Positions 14,663 to 26,000 of a stretch of DNA of 64,000 nucleotides are shown piece after piece (within the stretch, counting starts at the first letter, position 1; the number at the start of each line of letters is the position of its first letter). A program made the position numbers and the translations under genes. Source of the stretch: Syngnathus acus (lineage: Eukaryota; Chordata; Actinopteri; Syngnathiformes; Syngnathidae); contig NC_051095.1 of assembly GCF_901709675.1 (NCBI RefSeq), positions 17,036,456 to 17,100,455 on the forward strand, given 5' to 3'. The notes beneath the pieces were generated by a model. That model saw only the letters and a program-made list of their open reading frames with translations, ran no database searches and was not told where the DNA came from.

Positions 14663-16575
14663 TGCGTGTGTGTGTGCGTGCGTGCGTTCACATGTGCGTG
14701 TGTGTGGCCACCACGCTGAGAGCACATCAGTGATTCAACCGGAATAGTGGCTGTCTGTTGGGCGGAGAATAATTAATCCTGCCATTATTGGAGGGCGGAG
14801 ACAACCTGTCAGTCATACCGGCCAAGCATGAAAAGCATTATGTTTTTATCACCGACTGTTGCTATGGCAATCATACATAGTTGCTGGTGACGGATGTTAC
14901 CAGCGACTTCCTGCTACTTTCTGGCCTCTCGGACAAAGGCGGTGTTACGAAGGAAATATGTCAAAGAAAAAGTCAAAGGCAGAGAATATTACTATGAAAC
15001 ACATAACATTAACACTTTCAACAGGCTATATTCTGACTAAAAAGTAATTATTTCATAGCTCCATTAACCCATTTTCCGAATCGCAAGGGTCACAGGCGTA
15101 CTGGAGCCTATACCGGCAGTTTTTGGTCGCCAGCCAATCGCAGGGCACTCACAGACAAACAACCATACACACTCACAATCCCACCTACGGGCAATTTGGA
15201 GTGGGATGTGGGAGGAAATCAGAGTACCCGGAGGAAACCCACGCAGGAACAAGGAGAACATGCAAACTCCACAGAGAAAAGCGGGAGCCGGAATCAAAGC
15301 CTGCACCTCAGAACTGTGAGGTGGATGTGCTAACCAGTGCTCCACCGTGCCGCCCCAGCGCAGACTCTGAATTCTCAATTCAAGAAGGAAAAACAAAATC
15401 CATCATAAAACTGAGATTAGCCTTTGTAATACTAATTACAGTTAACAGAAGGTGTGGGGGAGCAGAAAACAAACTAAAACTGTTTATGTGTGCAGCTGCA
15501 CTGGCTATAATATCCACCCCGCTTCAAATCTGATACGGGATCTATTCAATTGGACGCCCTGCTTTATTACATTTGGGAGGAGAAGTGCACATGAGTCTCA
15601 CAGAAGCTTGCGACGGGGAGCTAACTGGCATATCTTGATTTTTGTGCAGGTGATAGCCTCTTTTACCATGTTTGGGAATATGGCAGACCAATCTGCATCA
15701 TGCTAGCCGTTTCAGTAGGCTGAGGTTTTGTTTTGTTTTTATTTGGTTTTTTTACTCGCCCTGTGCACTTGAAAAGTTGGTAGTTGAAAGTCGACTAATC
15801 ATGAGACCAGCTAAAAGTAGGTCAAAATTGATGCTCAATCGGGGTGAAGAGTCGTCCCCAAGTGCCCACTTCACAGCTGCTAACTATCATCCGAAAGTGG
15901 AGATCTTGCAGTTCCCTATAAACGTGTTTTGAGCATGGACTCCAACGAGTCTGTCTTTGCTTCTGTCATGCAGAACATGTGCCCCTCCTTAAAGAAAATG
16001 AGAGGAGCCGCTTCCGTTGTCCAACAAGCAAGTCGCCCGTTTCTAACCCACACAGCTACAAAAATACCAAAACAAAGAAGATGTTTACAGTTGTTTTGCG
16101 CTACACCTGTATTGGGCAGTCAGTCTACAGTCAGATCAATTCTTTCCTGGAATGCAACTACAGTGTGTAACACAACAAAAGAGCCATTAGAAATGCTTAA
16201 AAAAGGACCAAAATAAGAACCGGAGCACAATGAAAGGAGACCCTAGTGAAGATAAGTGGTTTGGAGAACAAACGAGGAAAGACTGGCCAAAGTTCAATTT
16301 TGTAAAAGGCTTGGAGAGAGGCGGTTACTCCGTCTGTCAGCACTTAATCGATCAATGCAGATTTAGAAAACAATTAGGAGGTAGTTCTGCCCTTCTTCTT
16401 AGTAGAACACACACATTTGTACACACACGCTCTCCATAGGTTGGATATGTGAGCAGGTTTAGCTGTCACTCACAAACGTTCACTCGCTGGTCTGCTTACC
16501 TTCAGTCACATAGTTGTAGTCGGGGAGGAAGCCGCGGTGGTTGAGTGTCGGAGTGGCGTCAGTGTCTTCGCCCAT
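2705..16575 (-). CDS. ppp2r2c: PP2A regulatory subunit B55 gamma, complete coding region in nine exons
   Basis: B55 subunits are seven-bladed WD40 propellers that join the PP2A scaffold/catalytic dimer and choose its substrates; the gamma form is mainly neuronal in vertebrates. Coding exons in transcript order: 16575-16500, 8741-8644, 8380-8215, 7593-7481, 6598-6421, 5882-5718, 5376-5207, 4139-4048, 3002-2705. Lengths are 76, 98, 166, 113, 178, 165, 170, 92 and 298 nt. Every junction is AG/GT and joins in phase, giving 1,356 nt and 451 residues against about 447 in human. Landmarks are the MGEDTD start, [82 protein letters not shown] and a C-terminus ending [30 protein letters not shown] and [15 protein letters not shown] point to the gamma paralogue, as does linkage to wfs1. 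The first intron (about 7.8 kb) holds microsatellites, a SINE and an alternative first exon. Confidence 0.96.
7775..8110. repeat. Probable dispersed repeat in a ppp2r2c intron
   Basis: An A-rich stretch of repeated 'gactagaaacaag'-like words, then a run that alternates AGG and CAGG words and ends in ATCGTGACAGGG. It resembles the non-coding ends of dispersed fish retroelements and differs in composition from the flanking intron. Family unresolved; boundaries approximate. Confidence 0.35.
8747..12700. other. ppp2r2c intron, no further exon recognised
   Basis: Unique-looking AT-rich intron sequence between the second common exon and the alternative first exon. I found no reading frame resembling a known protein and no repeat family I can name. 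A GC-rich purine patch lies near 10080-10190. Confidence 0.4.
12712..12793 (-). CDS. ppp2r2c: Alternative first coding exon of ppp2r2c
   Basis: On the - strand an ATG at 12793 opens 27 codons ([20 protein letters not shown], then PFASYTE) followed by one G and a GTGTGT donor. That is exactly the phase of the main first exon (which ends ...YVTE + G), so it splices to the exon at 8741 and restores the Glu-Ala-Asp-Ile-Ile junction. The resulting protein would be 453 residues. Alternative amino termini driven by separate promoters are known for B55 beta and gamma subunits. GC-rich sequence just upstream (about 12800-12960) could be its promoter and 5' UTR. No transcript evidence is available here. 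Confidence 0.7.
14129..14178. repeat. CA/CG dinucleotide tract
   Basis: Alternating purine-pyrimidine run (CACACGGACG..., CGCGCGAGCGCGCACACAC...). Mixed CG and CA alternation of this kind can adopt Z-DNA. Confidence 0.85.
14602..14688. repeat. TG microsatellite with an interrupted TGCG block
   Basis: About 40 bp of pure TG followed by TGCG tetranucleotides and more TG, in the first intron of ppp2r2c. Confidence 0.9.
15071..15358 (-). repeat. tRNA-headed fish SINE, reverse orientation
   Basis: On the - strand it begins GGGCGGCACGGTGGAGCACT, then a 'tggttagcac' A-box-like word, 'cctcacagttctgagg', and a B-box-like 'ggctttgattcc'. This is followed by the body words 'agtttgcatgttctcc', 'gggtttcctcc' and 'ccaaattgcccgtagg' and ends near 'ctcca(g)tacgcctgtg'. 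The same family recurs at 18146 and 53576, which shows it is dispersed. Confidence 0.75.
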
Positions 16576-17330
16576 CGGCGGGGCTTAGGGGAGCGCCCGT
16601 CCTGGGGGGGCAGCGTGGTGGTGGTGCTGAGGGTGGTAGAGCGGTATCGGAGGGGGTGGTGGGGAATCCGGCCAGCCCAGCGCCCATCACTGCTGCTCGC
16701 CGACGCCTCGTCAGCACAGAGCCGCAGTCATCCTACAGCCGATGAGGATGAGGAGGGCAAGGCGGTGTGTGAGTGGGCCTGTCCCAAGGGTTGAGTGAGG
16801 GTCAGAACACAGGCAAGTCGGGGCCAGATGCAAACCTGCAAAGGGTGAGTGTGTCTAAGTTCATTTCAGGAACCAAAAACTTCATAACAAACACCAGCCT
16901 GTCAAAACGCACATATATGTAGAGGATTATCGAACAGAAATAACCAAGTATAGTCTATTCATGTAGGGATAATCCAGGAGAGGGAGTGGGGGGAGGGGTG
17001 TGTCGGATGAACCGTTGGTTGGTGTCTCCGCAGTGCTGATGCTTCTGCAGCAAAACTCTCAAGCATGGACACACACATCCAACACCACAAACACACCCAC
17101 CTGCACTTCTCCACGGAGGGACCTGGAAACTGGAAGACCCACCAGAAAAAAAATATCACTTATTTTTCGTTGGCTGATAACGTTCCCTGGATTCTTTGCT
17201 CTTCCAGGATGAGGAAAGCTTGCTGGTCCCTGCTGCAGTCTGCACTCTGGTATGCAAAAGGCAGAGTGAAAGGTAGAAAGCGAGGGAGGGAGGGAGGGAG
17301 GGAGAGAAAGTGACTGACATGGTGAGTGTG
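16576..17330 (-). promoter_or_regulatory. ppp2r2c: Probable ppp2r2c 5' UTR and promoter region
   Basis: GC-rich, CpG-containing sequence directly upstream of the MGEDTD start codon, much richer in G and C than the intergenic DNA to its right. A short GGGA run lies at about 17283-17306. I saw no clear TATA box and cannot place the transcription start or exclude an upstream non-coding exon. Confidence 0.35.
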
Positions 17331-18145
17331 TGATGCATCAGATCAGGCCACGCCCACCTTGCAGCACAGCCAATCATAATAAAGATGGGATCTTGCCCGA
17401 CCACTGAGCACAGGTTATTAAAGACTAGAAATAGGAGCGAGCCACGGAAGGGACAGGCTGTCTTTAAGGGGGAATTAACAAGAGATAAGGCAGATTAATG
17501 AGCGTCATAACACAGACTAATAGTCACCTGAAGACATAATATCACGGAGATGACATAGTTTAATATAGTACACATGAACTGCCATCTTCATAACTAAAAC
17601 AAAAAATAGAAGTGAGAATGACTAAGAAGAACTCTCCCAAATGATTTACTCACTTAGGCGGAGGTAAAAACAGTTACAAACTAACGGCTCAATCGGAAAT
17701 TGTGTCTAGTGTGTTGAGAGTGACGGGAATGTTTTACAAATGATGTCTCATTCAATTACCATTATCATTTTAGGTCTGATTTCAACTGTCAAGGGCTCTT
17801 CATACAAGTACATTTTGTATTCCTGAAAAATAGCATTAAATGCCACCTCAGAGTAGAATTGTGATCCATGTATTTCACATATGTTCAAATATCACTTGTG
17901 TATCCCGGACTTAATAGTGTAAATAGCTATATATAGATATATTTATATCAATACATATATTTGATAAATGAAACGTACATTTTTTAAAATGAAAAATTTC
18001 AAATTCCACAAAGTCCCCTCCCCCAGAAAAAAGCATGTGTTTTTGCTGTAGCATTAAGCTTTTTTTTTTTCTTGGCAAACACAGGTCTTTGAGATTATAT
18101 TTTTCTGCCAAGAAAATAAAATATTCCTTTAACTGATTTCGCTGT
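17331..18145. other. AT-rich intergenic sequence, nothing recognised
   Basis: No coding frame or named repeat identified. A poly-T run is near 18059-18070. Confidence 0.4.
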
Positions 18146-18210
18146 GGGGCGGCTCAGTGGCGCACTGGCTAGCACGTCCGCCTCACAGTTAGAAGGGTGC
18201 GGGTTTGATT
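18146..18210 (+). repeat. Truncated SINE head
   Basis: Only the tRNA-like head of the SINE seen at 15071 and 53576 remains: 'ggggcggctcagtggcgcac', the A-box-like 'tggctagcacg', 'cctcacagtt' and the B-box-like 'gggtttgatt', then unrelated sequence. Confidence 0.6.
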
Positions 18211-18443
18211 TTAATTTCTTGACGTCTCACTATGTAATGCCTTTACAAGGTCAAAATGACATTTCAACAGATCTTTGAAATGGAAATCAATCTACCTCAG
18301 AAGTCTACCATATTTTACCCAGCATATCAATTAGATGCCATCAGTTTAGCTTTGGCAATGCTTTGAAAATTTATTAAAAAGTCCGTCATTACTTTGATGA
18401 GTGTAGAGCAGAAGACCACTGAGACAGAAAACCCTCTGAATTA

Positions 18444-18497
18444 GCACAACACACACGCACACGCACGCACACACACACACGCACACACACACACACT
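18444..18497. repeat. CA microsatellite
   Basis: CACA run with CG interruptions just outside the left end of the large repeat block. Confidence 0.9.
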
Positions 18498-18584
18498 CAA
18501 TGAACTGAATTACTTTTTTATATATTTACTTCTCTATTTTTATTTTATCTATTTTTTTCATTGTACATGTGTGACAATGACAAT

Positions 18585-18828
18585 AAAGATCTATCTATCT
18601 ATCTATTACTTATCTATTTTATCTATTTACTTATCCAGTTTTATCTATTTACTTCTCTAATTTTATCTGTTTACTTATCTATTTTATCTATTTGTATCTA
18701 TTTCCTCATCCATTTTATCTATTTTCTATTATATACTTATCTATTTTATCTATTTACGTAGCTATTTTTTATTTATTTACTAATCGGTTTTTATCTATTT
18801 ACCTATCTATTTATTTATCTATTTACTT
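18585..18828. repeat. Degenerate TATC / TATTTA tetranucleotide array
   Basis: Starts as pure ATCT repeats and decays into 'tatctattta(c)t' words over about 240 bp. It abuts the first minisatellite array with no intervening unique DNA. Confidence 0.85.
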
Positions 18829-19970
18829 CAAGGCGCATCCAAGGCGGTCCCGGCGTTGTCCAGAAGCTTGCAAGGCAGTCCCGGCGTTGTCCAGGCGCAT
18901 CCAAGGCAGTCCTGGCATCAGCCAGGCGCATCCAAGGCGGTCCCTGCTTCGTCCAGGCGCATCCAAGGCGCATCCAAGGCGCATTCAAGGCACATCCATG
19001 GCGGTCCAAGCGTTGTCCAGGCGCACCGAGGGCAGTACTGATGTTGTCCAGGTGCACCCAAGGCGATCCCGTGGTCATCCAGGCGCATCAGAGGCGGTCC
19101 CGGCATCATCTAGGCGAATCAAAGGCGGTCTCGGCGTCGACCAGGTGCATCAAAGTCGGTCCCGGCGTCGTCCAGGCGCATTCAAGGCAGTCCCGGCGTC
19201 GTCCAGGCGCTTCCAAGGCAGTCCAGGCGCAACCAAGGGGCATATAAGGCAGTCTCGGCGTTGTCCAGGCGCATCCAAGGTGATCCGGGGGTCGTCCAGG
19301 CGCATCCAAGGCGGTCCCGGCTTCGTCCAGGTGCATCAAAGGCGGTCCCGGCGTCGTCCAGGGCGCATCCAAAGTGCATCCAAGGCGCATCCAAGGCAGT
19401 CCCAGCGTCGTCCAGGCACATCCAAGGCGGTCCCGGCGAAGTCCAGGCGCATCCAAGGCGGTCCCATCGTCGGCCAGGCGCATCCAAGGCACATCCAAGG
19501 CACATTTAAGGCGGTCCCGGCGTCGTCCAGGCACATCCAAGACGGTCCTGGTGTCATCCAGGCGCATCCAAGGCGCATCCAAGGCGCATCCAAGGCACCT
19601 CTTAGACGGTCCCGGCGTCGTCCAGGCGCATGCAAGGCGGTCCCGGCATCGTCCAGGTGCATCCAAGGCAAACCCAGCGTCATCCAGGCTTATCCACGAC
19701 GGTCCCGGCGTCAACCAGGCGCATCTAAGGTGGTCCCGCGACGTCCAGGCACCTCAGCGTCGTCCAGGCGCACCCAAGGCGGTCCCAGCGTCAACTAGGC
19801 GCATCCAAGGCGGTCCCGGCATCGTCCAGGCGCATCCAAGGTGGTCCCTGCGTCATCCAGGCGCATCCAAGGCGCATCCAAGGTGCATTCAAGTCGCGTC
19901 CAAGGCGGTCCAAGCGTCGTCCAGGCGCATCCAAGGCAGTACTGACGTCGTCCAGGTGCACCCAAGGCGG
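18829..19970. repeat. 31-bp minisatellite array 1
   Basis: Tandem copies of a 31-bp unit made of three near-repeats: aggcgcatcca, aggcggtccc and ggcgtcgtcc (about 74% G+C, several CpG per unit). Roughly 1.1 kb. It begins at 'cttcaaggcgcatcc' straight after the TATC repeat and ends at 'cacccaaggcggtc' where hAT-derived sequence starts. Most variants are CpG to TpG or CpA changes. It is open in several frames, but I do not regard it as a gene. Confidence 0.95.
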
Positions 19971-21208
19971 TCATATAAAGCAGCGTACCAAATTGCTCAG
20001 TGCAACAAAAAAAAACATACCATTGCAGAAGAGCTGATACTACCTGCAGCCATGGATATGGTCTCCGTCATGCTGCTTTATTTTGATTTAAAAACACAGC
20101 ACAAATCGTTTTATTTAATTTTGTTTTGTAGGTTAAAATGTTTAATATATTGTGCTCCTGCGTTAATGTTGCTGATTACTTTAAATTGAACATTATTTTT
20201 TGCTGTTATTTAATTTAATATTATGTATGTATTATTATTTTATTGTATTTTTTTCAGCATAAAATGGCAGTTGGTCAAGAATGTTTAGAGTTTAAATAAT
20301 CATAATTTATTTTTTAATTTCAGGCAAAGTGATGCACATTGAATCTGTTCTGTTACAGACTAAAAAACAATGTTAAAATAAAGTTATTCTTTATTGTATG
20401 TCAATCTTTCTTTTCAATGTATTTTTTTGGTTTGTTTAATCATAAAAAAACATTAAAGTTTAATGTTAATAAGGGTACAAACGTGTGGGGAGCAAAATGT
20501 TTTCTTCTCCCTAGGGGGGCATGTCAAGTCAAGTCAAGTCAAGTTTATTTGTATAGCCCTAAATCACAAGCAGTCTCAAAGGGCTTCACATAGACAAAAA
20601 TTGACAATTATTCTCAAAGCATCCCCTGATCTTAAGCTCCCAAAAGGGCAAGGAAAAACTCAAAACCCCTGCCCGGGGAAAATGAGAAACCTTGAGAAGG
20701 GACCACAGATGGAAGGATCCCCCTTTCAGGATCACCAGGTTGTAATGGATGCAGAGAGGGCACAAATAATACATAATATGAAAATCAAAAGTGGATGTCC
20801 AAGTCAGAGCGAAGGGCCGCCGGAGGAGCCCTCTACTATCCTGGCTGTGGAGGTTGAGCTGCAGTTCCCCCAACCTGAATTAGCCCACAAGAATCCAGAT
20901 AGCCGCTGTCAGCTTGGGTGCCACCTAACCACCTCCCCGGCCGGGGAGGGGGGGGGGAGAGAAAACAAAACAAACTCCGGCCGAATCGGCCACTCCAAGT
21001 TAGTTAAAGGCCATGTCATAGAAATGTGTCTTTAAACGTGTCTTAAATGTTTCTACTGAGGTAGCAGTCCTAATATCCATTGGGAGGGCATTCCAAAGCT
21101 CTGGAGCCCGGATAGAAAATGCTCTAGACCCTGCAGACACTTTCTTGGCCCTCGGTGTCGCTAAAAGGGTAGCGTCACAGAATCACAGAAAATGATTGAG
21201 AAGCACTG
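19971..21208 (+). mobile_element. hAT transposase remnant and 3' end, copy T1 (interrupted)
   Basis: Reading + from 'catataaagcagcg' the frame gives YKAAYQIAQC, then a slipped A-run, then HTIAEELILPAAMDMVSVML. This matches the conserved mid-region of ZBED5/SCAND3-like hAT transposases (a -SY-A--IA--K-HTI-EELILPAA pattern, from memory of the family). The rest of the transposase is missing; AT-rich sequence with AATAAA near 20375 follows. The element ends in GATTGAGAAGCACTG at 21208, which read backwards (CAGTGCTTCTCAATC) has the form of a hAT terminal repeat. This copy lacks the upstream part present in T2 and T3 and is split by an insertion at about 20521-21176. Confidence 0.65.
20521..21176 (-). 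mobile_element. Insertion with (CAAGT)n tail, only in copy T1
   Basis: The T2 and T4 copies read 'ggggggcatcacagaaaatg' without a break. Here about 655 bp sits between 'ggggggcat' and 'cacagaaaatg'. It starts with GTCAAGTCAAGTCAAGTCAA and 'gtttatttgtatagccct', a motif typical of dispersed fish repeats. The five-base tail suggests the 3' end of a non-LTR element lying in reverse. Family not resolved. Confidence 0.65.
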
Positions 21209-22074
21209 ATCTAAGCGCTGGTGCAGGGCAGGGCAGGGGTGGTCAGTTTCAACCAGATGCAAGCACATGACATAGCCGCAAACAAAAGACTGATGCTAGT
21301 TGTGTTAGCATCAAGCTAACCAAGCTTAGCATTCATCACATTTTCTTCACATACTGTGTTGGGTGGTTCGCAGCCACCAAAATATTTGAGCCACTCAGCT
21401 TCAATCAATTTTTAGTATACATAACATAAGTAATGATATATTTTCTGCCTACAAATGTTGCTACAAAGTTTGTGATCAAATATTGGTGTTATATTGGAGT
21501 TATAACGACTGCAACATTGATCTAGGTTTGTTAGCATTGTTAGTTAGCATTAAGTTCAGACAAAACTAAAACATCCGGGAGATGCTAAATTACTTGTTGT
21601 AAAGTGTGACCTTTGTAAATGAGTGATAATGACTTACTTGTTTGCTGTTCTTAAGTATTCAGATCATATTGACTGACGTAATTTTCGGAACTCCAAATTA
21701 ACACCCATGGAACTTGCAGTACACCATTGAAATGAAGGCAAATGCAATTTGCGCAGCCCCCTAAAAAAACGACAAAACGTAAATAGTTTAGTTTGTTTTT
21801 TACTTCATAAAAACCTACAGTAATAGCATAATTGAAAAGAATGTAAAGAATTACAGAAAAACTGCTAAACTACTTGTTGTAAAGTGTGACATTTATAAAT
21901 GAGAGATAATGACTTACTTGTTTGCTGTTCTCCTCAAGTATTCAGATTATAATGGCTGAGGCAGACAGTCATGACTTCATCTTGATACAGGCCAGGCGGT
22001 CGTCTTCATGTAGGAGCATGCCAAGCAGGAAGGCGGGTAGGTGGTCGCGGTCTCATCCAGGAGTACGGCTTGCG
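21209..22074. repeat. Flank module F, copy A
   Basis: AT-rich module following the hAT end: 'atctaagcgctgg', a G-rich 'gggcaggggtgg' run, then 'gttagcatcaagctaacc', 'gggtggttcgcagccacc', 'acatccgggagatgctaaa' and 'ctcctcaagtattcagat'. Four related copies occur in the window (A 21.2, B 30.6, C 42.5, D 44.2 kb). It contains internal diverged sub-repeats of about 0.5 kb. No gene recognised. Confidence 0.8.
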
Positions 22075-22149
22075 GGCGGGCAGGCAGGCACATCCAAGGC
22101 AGGCAGGCAGGTAGGGAGGCAGGCAGGAGGGCAGGCAGACAGGCAGGCA
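22075..22149. repeat. GGCA tetranucleotide patch at array edge
   Basis: Repeats of GGCA with a GGAG and a 'cacatccaa' interruption, immediately before minisatellite array 2. Its twin lies at about 32008-32082. Confidence 0.85.
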
Positions 22150-23062
22150 GTCCTGGCGTCGTCCAAGCGCATCCAAGTCCTGGCGTCGTCCTGGCGTCGT
22201 CCTGGCGTCGTCCAGGCGCATCCGAGGCAGTTCTGGCGTCGTCCAGGCGCGTCCAAGGCGGTCCTGGCGTCTTCCAGGTGCCACCAAGGCGGTCCTGGCG
22301 TCGTCCAAGCGCATTCAAGGTGGTCCTGACATCGTCCAAGGCGTATCCAAGGCGCATCCAAGGCAGGCCCAGCGTCGTCCAGGCGCATCCAAGGCAGTCC
22401 CGGTGCATCCAAGGCAGTCCCGGCGTTGTCTAAGCTTACCCAAGGCGGTCCCGGCGTCGTCCAGGCGCACCAAACGCGTTCCCGGTGTCGTCCAAGCGCA
22501 TTCAAGGCAGTCCTGGCGTTGTCCCCACGCATCCAAGGCACATCCAAGGTGCATCCAAGGCGGTCCCGGTGTCGTCCAGGCACATCCAGGGCACATTCAC
22601 GGCGCATCCAAGGTGCATCCAAGGCGAATCCAAGGCGGTCCTGGCTTCGTCCAGGTGCACCAAAGGCGGTCCGGCGTCGTCCAGGCGCATCCAAGACGGT
22701 CCCGGTGTCTTCCAGGTGCAACCAAGGCGGTCCCGGCGTTGTCCAGGCGCATCCAAGGCGTCATCCAGGGCAGTCCCGGCGTCGTCCAGGTGCATCCAAG
22801 GCGGTCCCGGCGTCGTCCAGGCGCATCCAAGGCGGTCCCATTGTCGTCCAGGCGCACCCAAAGCGCTTCCAGCGTCGTCCAGGCGCATCCAAGGCGCATC
22901 CAAGGCGGTCCTGGCGTTTTCGAGGCGCACCCAAGGCGATCCCGGCGTCGTACAGGGGTATCCAAGGTGGTCCTGACGTTGTCCAGGCTTATCCAAGGTG
23001 GTCCTAGCACATGCAGGACAGTCCTAATCTCATCCAGGCGCATCCAAGGCAGTCCCGACGTC
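22150..23062. repeat. 31-bp minisatellite array 2
   Basis: Same 31-bp unit as array 1, about 0.9 kb, cut off at 23062 by the 3' end of a LINE. It starts with two short 'tcctggcgtcg' units. Array 4 (32083-32995) is its near-identical twin with an offset of 9,933 bp. Confidence 0.95.
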
Positions 23063-26000
23063 TTCGTCATCTTCTTCTGCTTATCCAGGGTCGGGTTGCG
23101 GGGGCAGCAGCTTTAGAAGGGACTCCCAGACTTCCCTCTCCCCAGCCACTTCATTCATTAATCCCGGGGGATCCCAAGGCGTTCCCAGACCAGCTGAGAG
23201 ACACAGTCTCCCTAGCGCATCCTGGGTCGTCCACGGAGTCTCTTACCGGTGGGACGTTCCTGGAACACCTCCCCAGGGAGGTGTCCAGGAGGCATCCTGA
23301 TGAGATGCCCGAGCCACCTCATCTGGCTCCTCTCAACGTGGAGGAGCAGCGGCTCTACTCAGAGTCCCTCCAGGTTTACTGAGCTTCTCACCCTATCTCT
23401 AAGGGAGAGCCCGGACACCCTGCGGAGGAAACTCATTTCGGCCACTTGTATCCGGGATCTTGTTCTTTCGGTCACGACCCATAGCTCGTGACCATAGGTG
23501 AGGGTAGCAGCGTAGATTGACTGGTAAAGTAAGAGCTTTGCCTTTTGGTTCAGCTATCTTCACCACGACAGCTACAGAGTCCGCATTACTGCCGATGCTG
23601 CTTTGATCCGCCTGTCGATCTCGCGCTCCATCCTGCCCTCACTCGTGAACAAGAACCCAAGATACTTCAACTCCTCCACTTGGGGCAGGATCTCATCCCT
23701 TATCCGGAGAGGGCGTTCCACCCTTTTCCTAACCGTGGACTCCAATTTGGAGGTGCTGACCCTCATCCCGACCGCTTCACACTTGGCTGCGAGCCGCTCC
23801 AGTGAGAGCTGGAGATCACTGCTTGAAGAAGCCAACAGCACCACGTCGTCTGCAAAAAGCAGAGAAGCAATGCTGAGGTCCCCAAACCGGACACCCTCAA
23901 CGCCGCGGCTGCACCTAGAAATTCTGTCCATAAAAGTTATGAACAGAATCAGTGACAAAGGGCAGTCTTGGCGGAGTCCAACCCTCACTGGGAACGAATC
24001 AGACTTACTGCCGGCAAACTCTGGCATCAGTGATACAGGGACCGAACCGCCCTTATCAGTTGGCTCGGCACCTCGTACTCCCAAAGCACCCTCCAAGGAA
24101 CTTCCTGAGGGACACGGTCGAACGCCTTCTCCAAGTCCACAAAACGCATGTGGACTGGTTGAGCAAACTCCCATGCCCCCTCGAGGATCCTGCCGAGGAT
24201 GTGTAGCTGGTCCACTGTTCCACAGCCAGAACGAAAGCCACACTGCTCCTCCTGAATCCGAAGTTCGACCTTCCGACGGACCCTCCTCTCCAGCACCCCT
24301 GAATAGACCTTACCAGGGAGGCTGAGGAGTGTGATTCCCATGTAATTGGAACACACCCTCCTGTTCCCCTTCTTAAAGAAGAGAATCACCACCCCAGTCT
24401 GCTAATCCAGAGGCACCGTCCCTGATGTCCACACAATGTTGCAGAAGCGTGTCAGCCATGACAGCCCCACAACATCCAGAGCCTTTAAAAACTCTGGGCA
24501 GATCTCATCCACCCCTGGGGCTTTGCCCCCAAGGAGTTTTTCAACTACCTCAGTGACTTCGACCTCAGAGATTGGAGAGTCCGCCTCAAAGTCTCCAGGC
24601 CCTGCTTTCACAATGGAAGGCGTGTCGGTGGATTGAAGAGGTCTTCAAAGTATTCTCCCCACCGACTCACTACGTCCCGAGTCGAGGGCAGCATCACGCC
24701 ATCTCCACTGTAAACAGTGTTGACGGCGCACTGCTTCCCCTTCCTGAGACGCGTGATGGTGGACCAGAATTTCCTCAAAGCCGTCTGGAAGTCGTTCTTT
24801 ATGGCCTAGCCAAACTCCTCCCACGGCCGGGTTTTTTCCTCATCAACCGCCGAAGCCGCATTGCGCTTGGCAATCCAGTACCTGACGGCTGCCTCCGGAG
24901 TCCCGCAGGCCAAAACGGCCCGATAGGATTCCTTCTTCAGCTTGACAGGGGATTCTGCCAGACGTTCCCTGCAGACCCTCACAGTACATTTGGGCCTGCC
25001 AGGTCAGACGGGCATCTTTACCCACCATCGGAGCCAAACCCACCACTAGGTGGTGATCAGTTGACAGCTCCGCCCCCTCTTCACCCGAGTGTCCAAAACA
25101 TGTGGCCGCAAATCCGATGACACGACTACAAAGTCGATCATCGATCTGCGGCCTAGGGTGTCCTGGTGCCAAGTGCACGTATGGACAACCTTGTTTGAAC
25201 ATTGGTGTTCATAATTGACAATCCGTGTCAAGCACAGAAGTCCAATAATAGAACACCACTCGGGTTCAAATCGGGGGGGGGGCGTTCCTCCCAATCACGC
25301 CCTTCCAGGTCTCACCGTCATTGCCCACGTGAGCATTGAAGTCACCCAGTAGAACGATAGAGTCCCCAGAAGGAGCGCTCTCCAGCACTTCTTCCAAGGA
25401 ATTCAAAAAAGGGTGGGTACTCTGAGCTGCTGTTTGGTGCATAGACACAAACACCAGTCAGGACCCGTTCCCCCACCCGAAGGCGGAGGGAGGCTACCCT
25501 CTCATTCACCGGGGTGAACCCCATGTGCAGGCGCCCAGCGGGGGGGCAATAAGTCTACCCACCCCTGCTCGACGCCTCTCACTGTGGGCAAATCCAGAGT
25601 GGAAGAGAGTCAGGCCCCTCTATAGAGGGCTTGCACCGGAACCCAAACTGTGTGTGGAGGCAAGTCCGACTATGTGTAGTCGGAACATTTCTGCCTCGCA
25701 CACCAGCTCGGGCTCCTTTCCAGCTAGAGAGGTGACATTCCATGTCCCAAGAGCCAGGTTCTGCAGCCGGGGATCAGACCGCCAAGGTCCCTGCCTTAGG
25801 CCGCCGCCCAGCTTACATTGCATCTGACCCCTTTGGCCCTTCCCACAGGTGGTGAGCCAATGGGAAGGGGGACCCAAGTTTCCCTTTCGGGCTGTGCCAG
25901 GCCCCATGGACGAAGGCCCGGACACCTTTGAGCCCCACCTCAAGGCCTGGCTCCAGGAGGAGGCCCGGTGACCCGCGTCCCGGCAAGGGAAATCTGAGTC

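Noticed and set aside
18146-18210. Possible tRNA gene
   Set aside because: It has A- and B-box-like words but cannot form a tRNA acceptor stem and belongs to a dispersed SINE family.
18829-19970. Regular ~31-bp repeats resembling a CRISPR array
   Set aside because: There are no unique spacers, the units abut each other, and the genome is vertebrate.
23603-24325. Open frame of 240 codons on the + strand over the LINE
   Set aside because: It is antisense to the reverse transcriptase, which has the conserved FADD block on the - strand.
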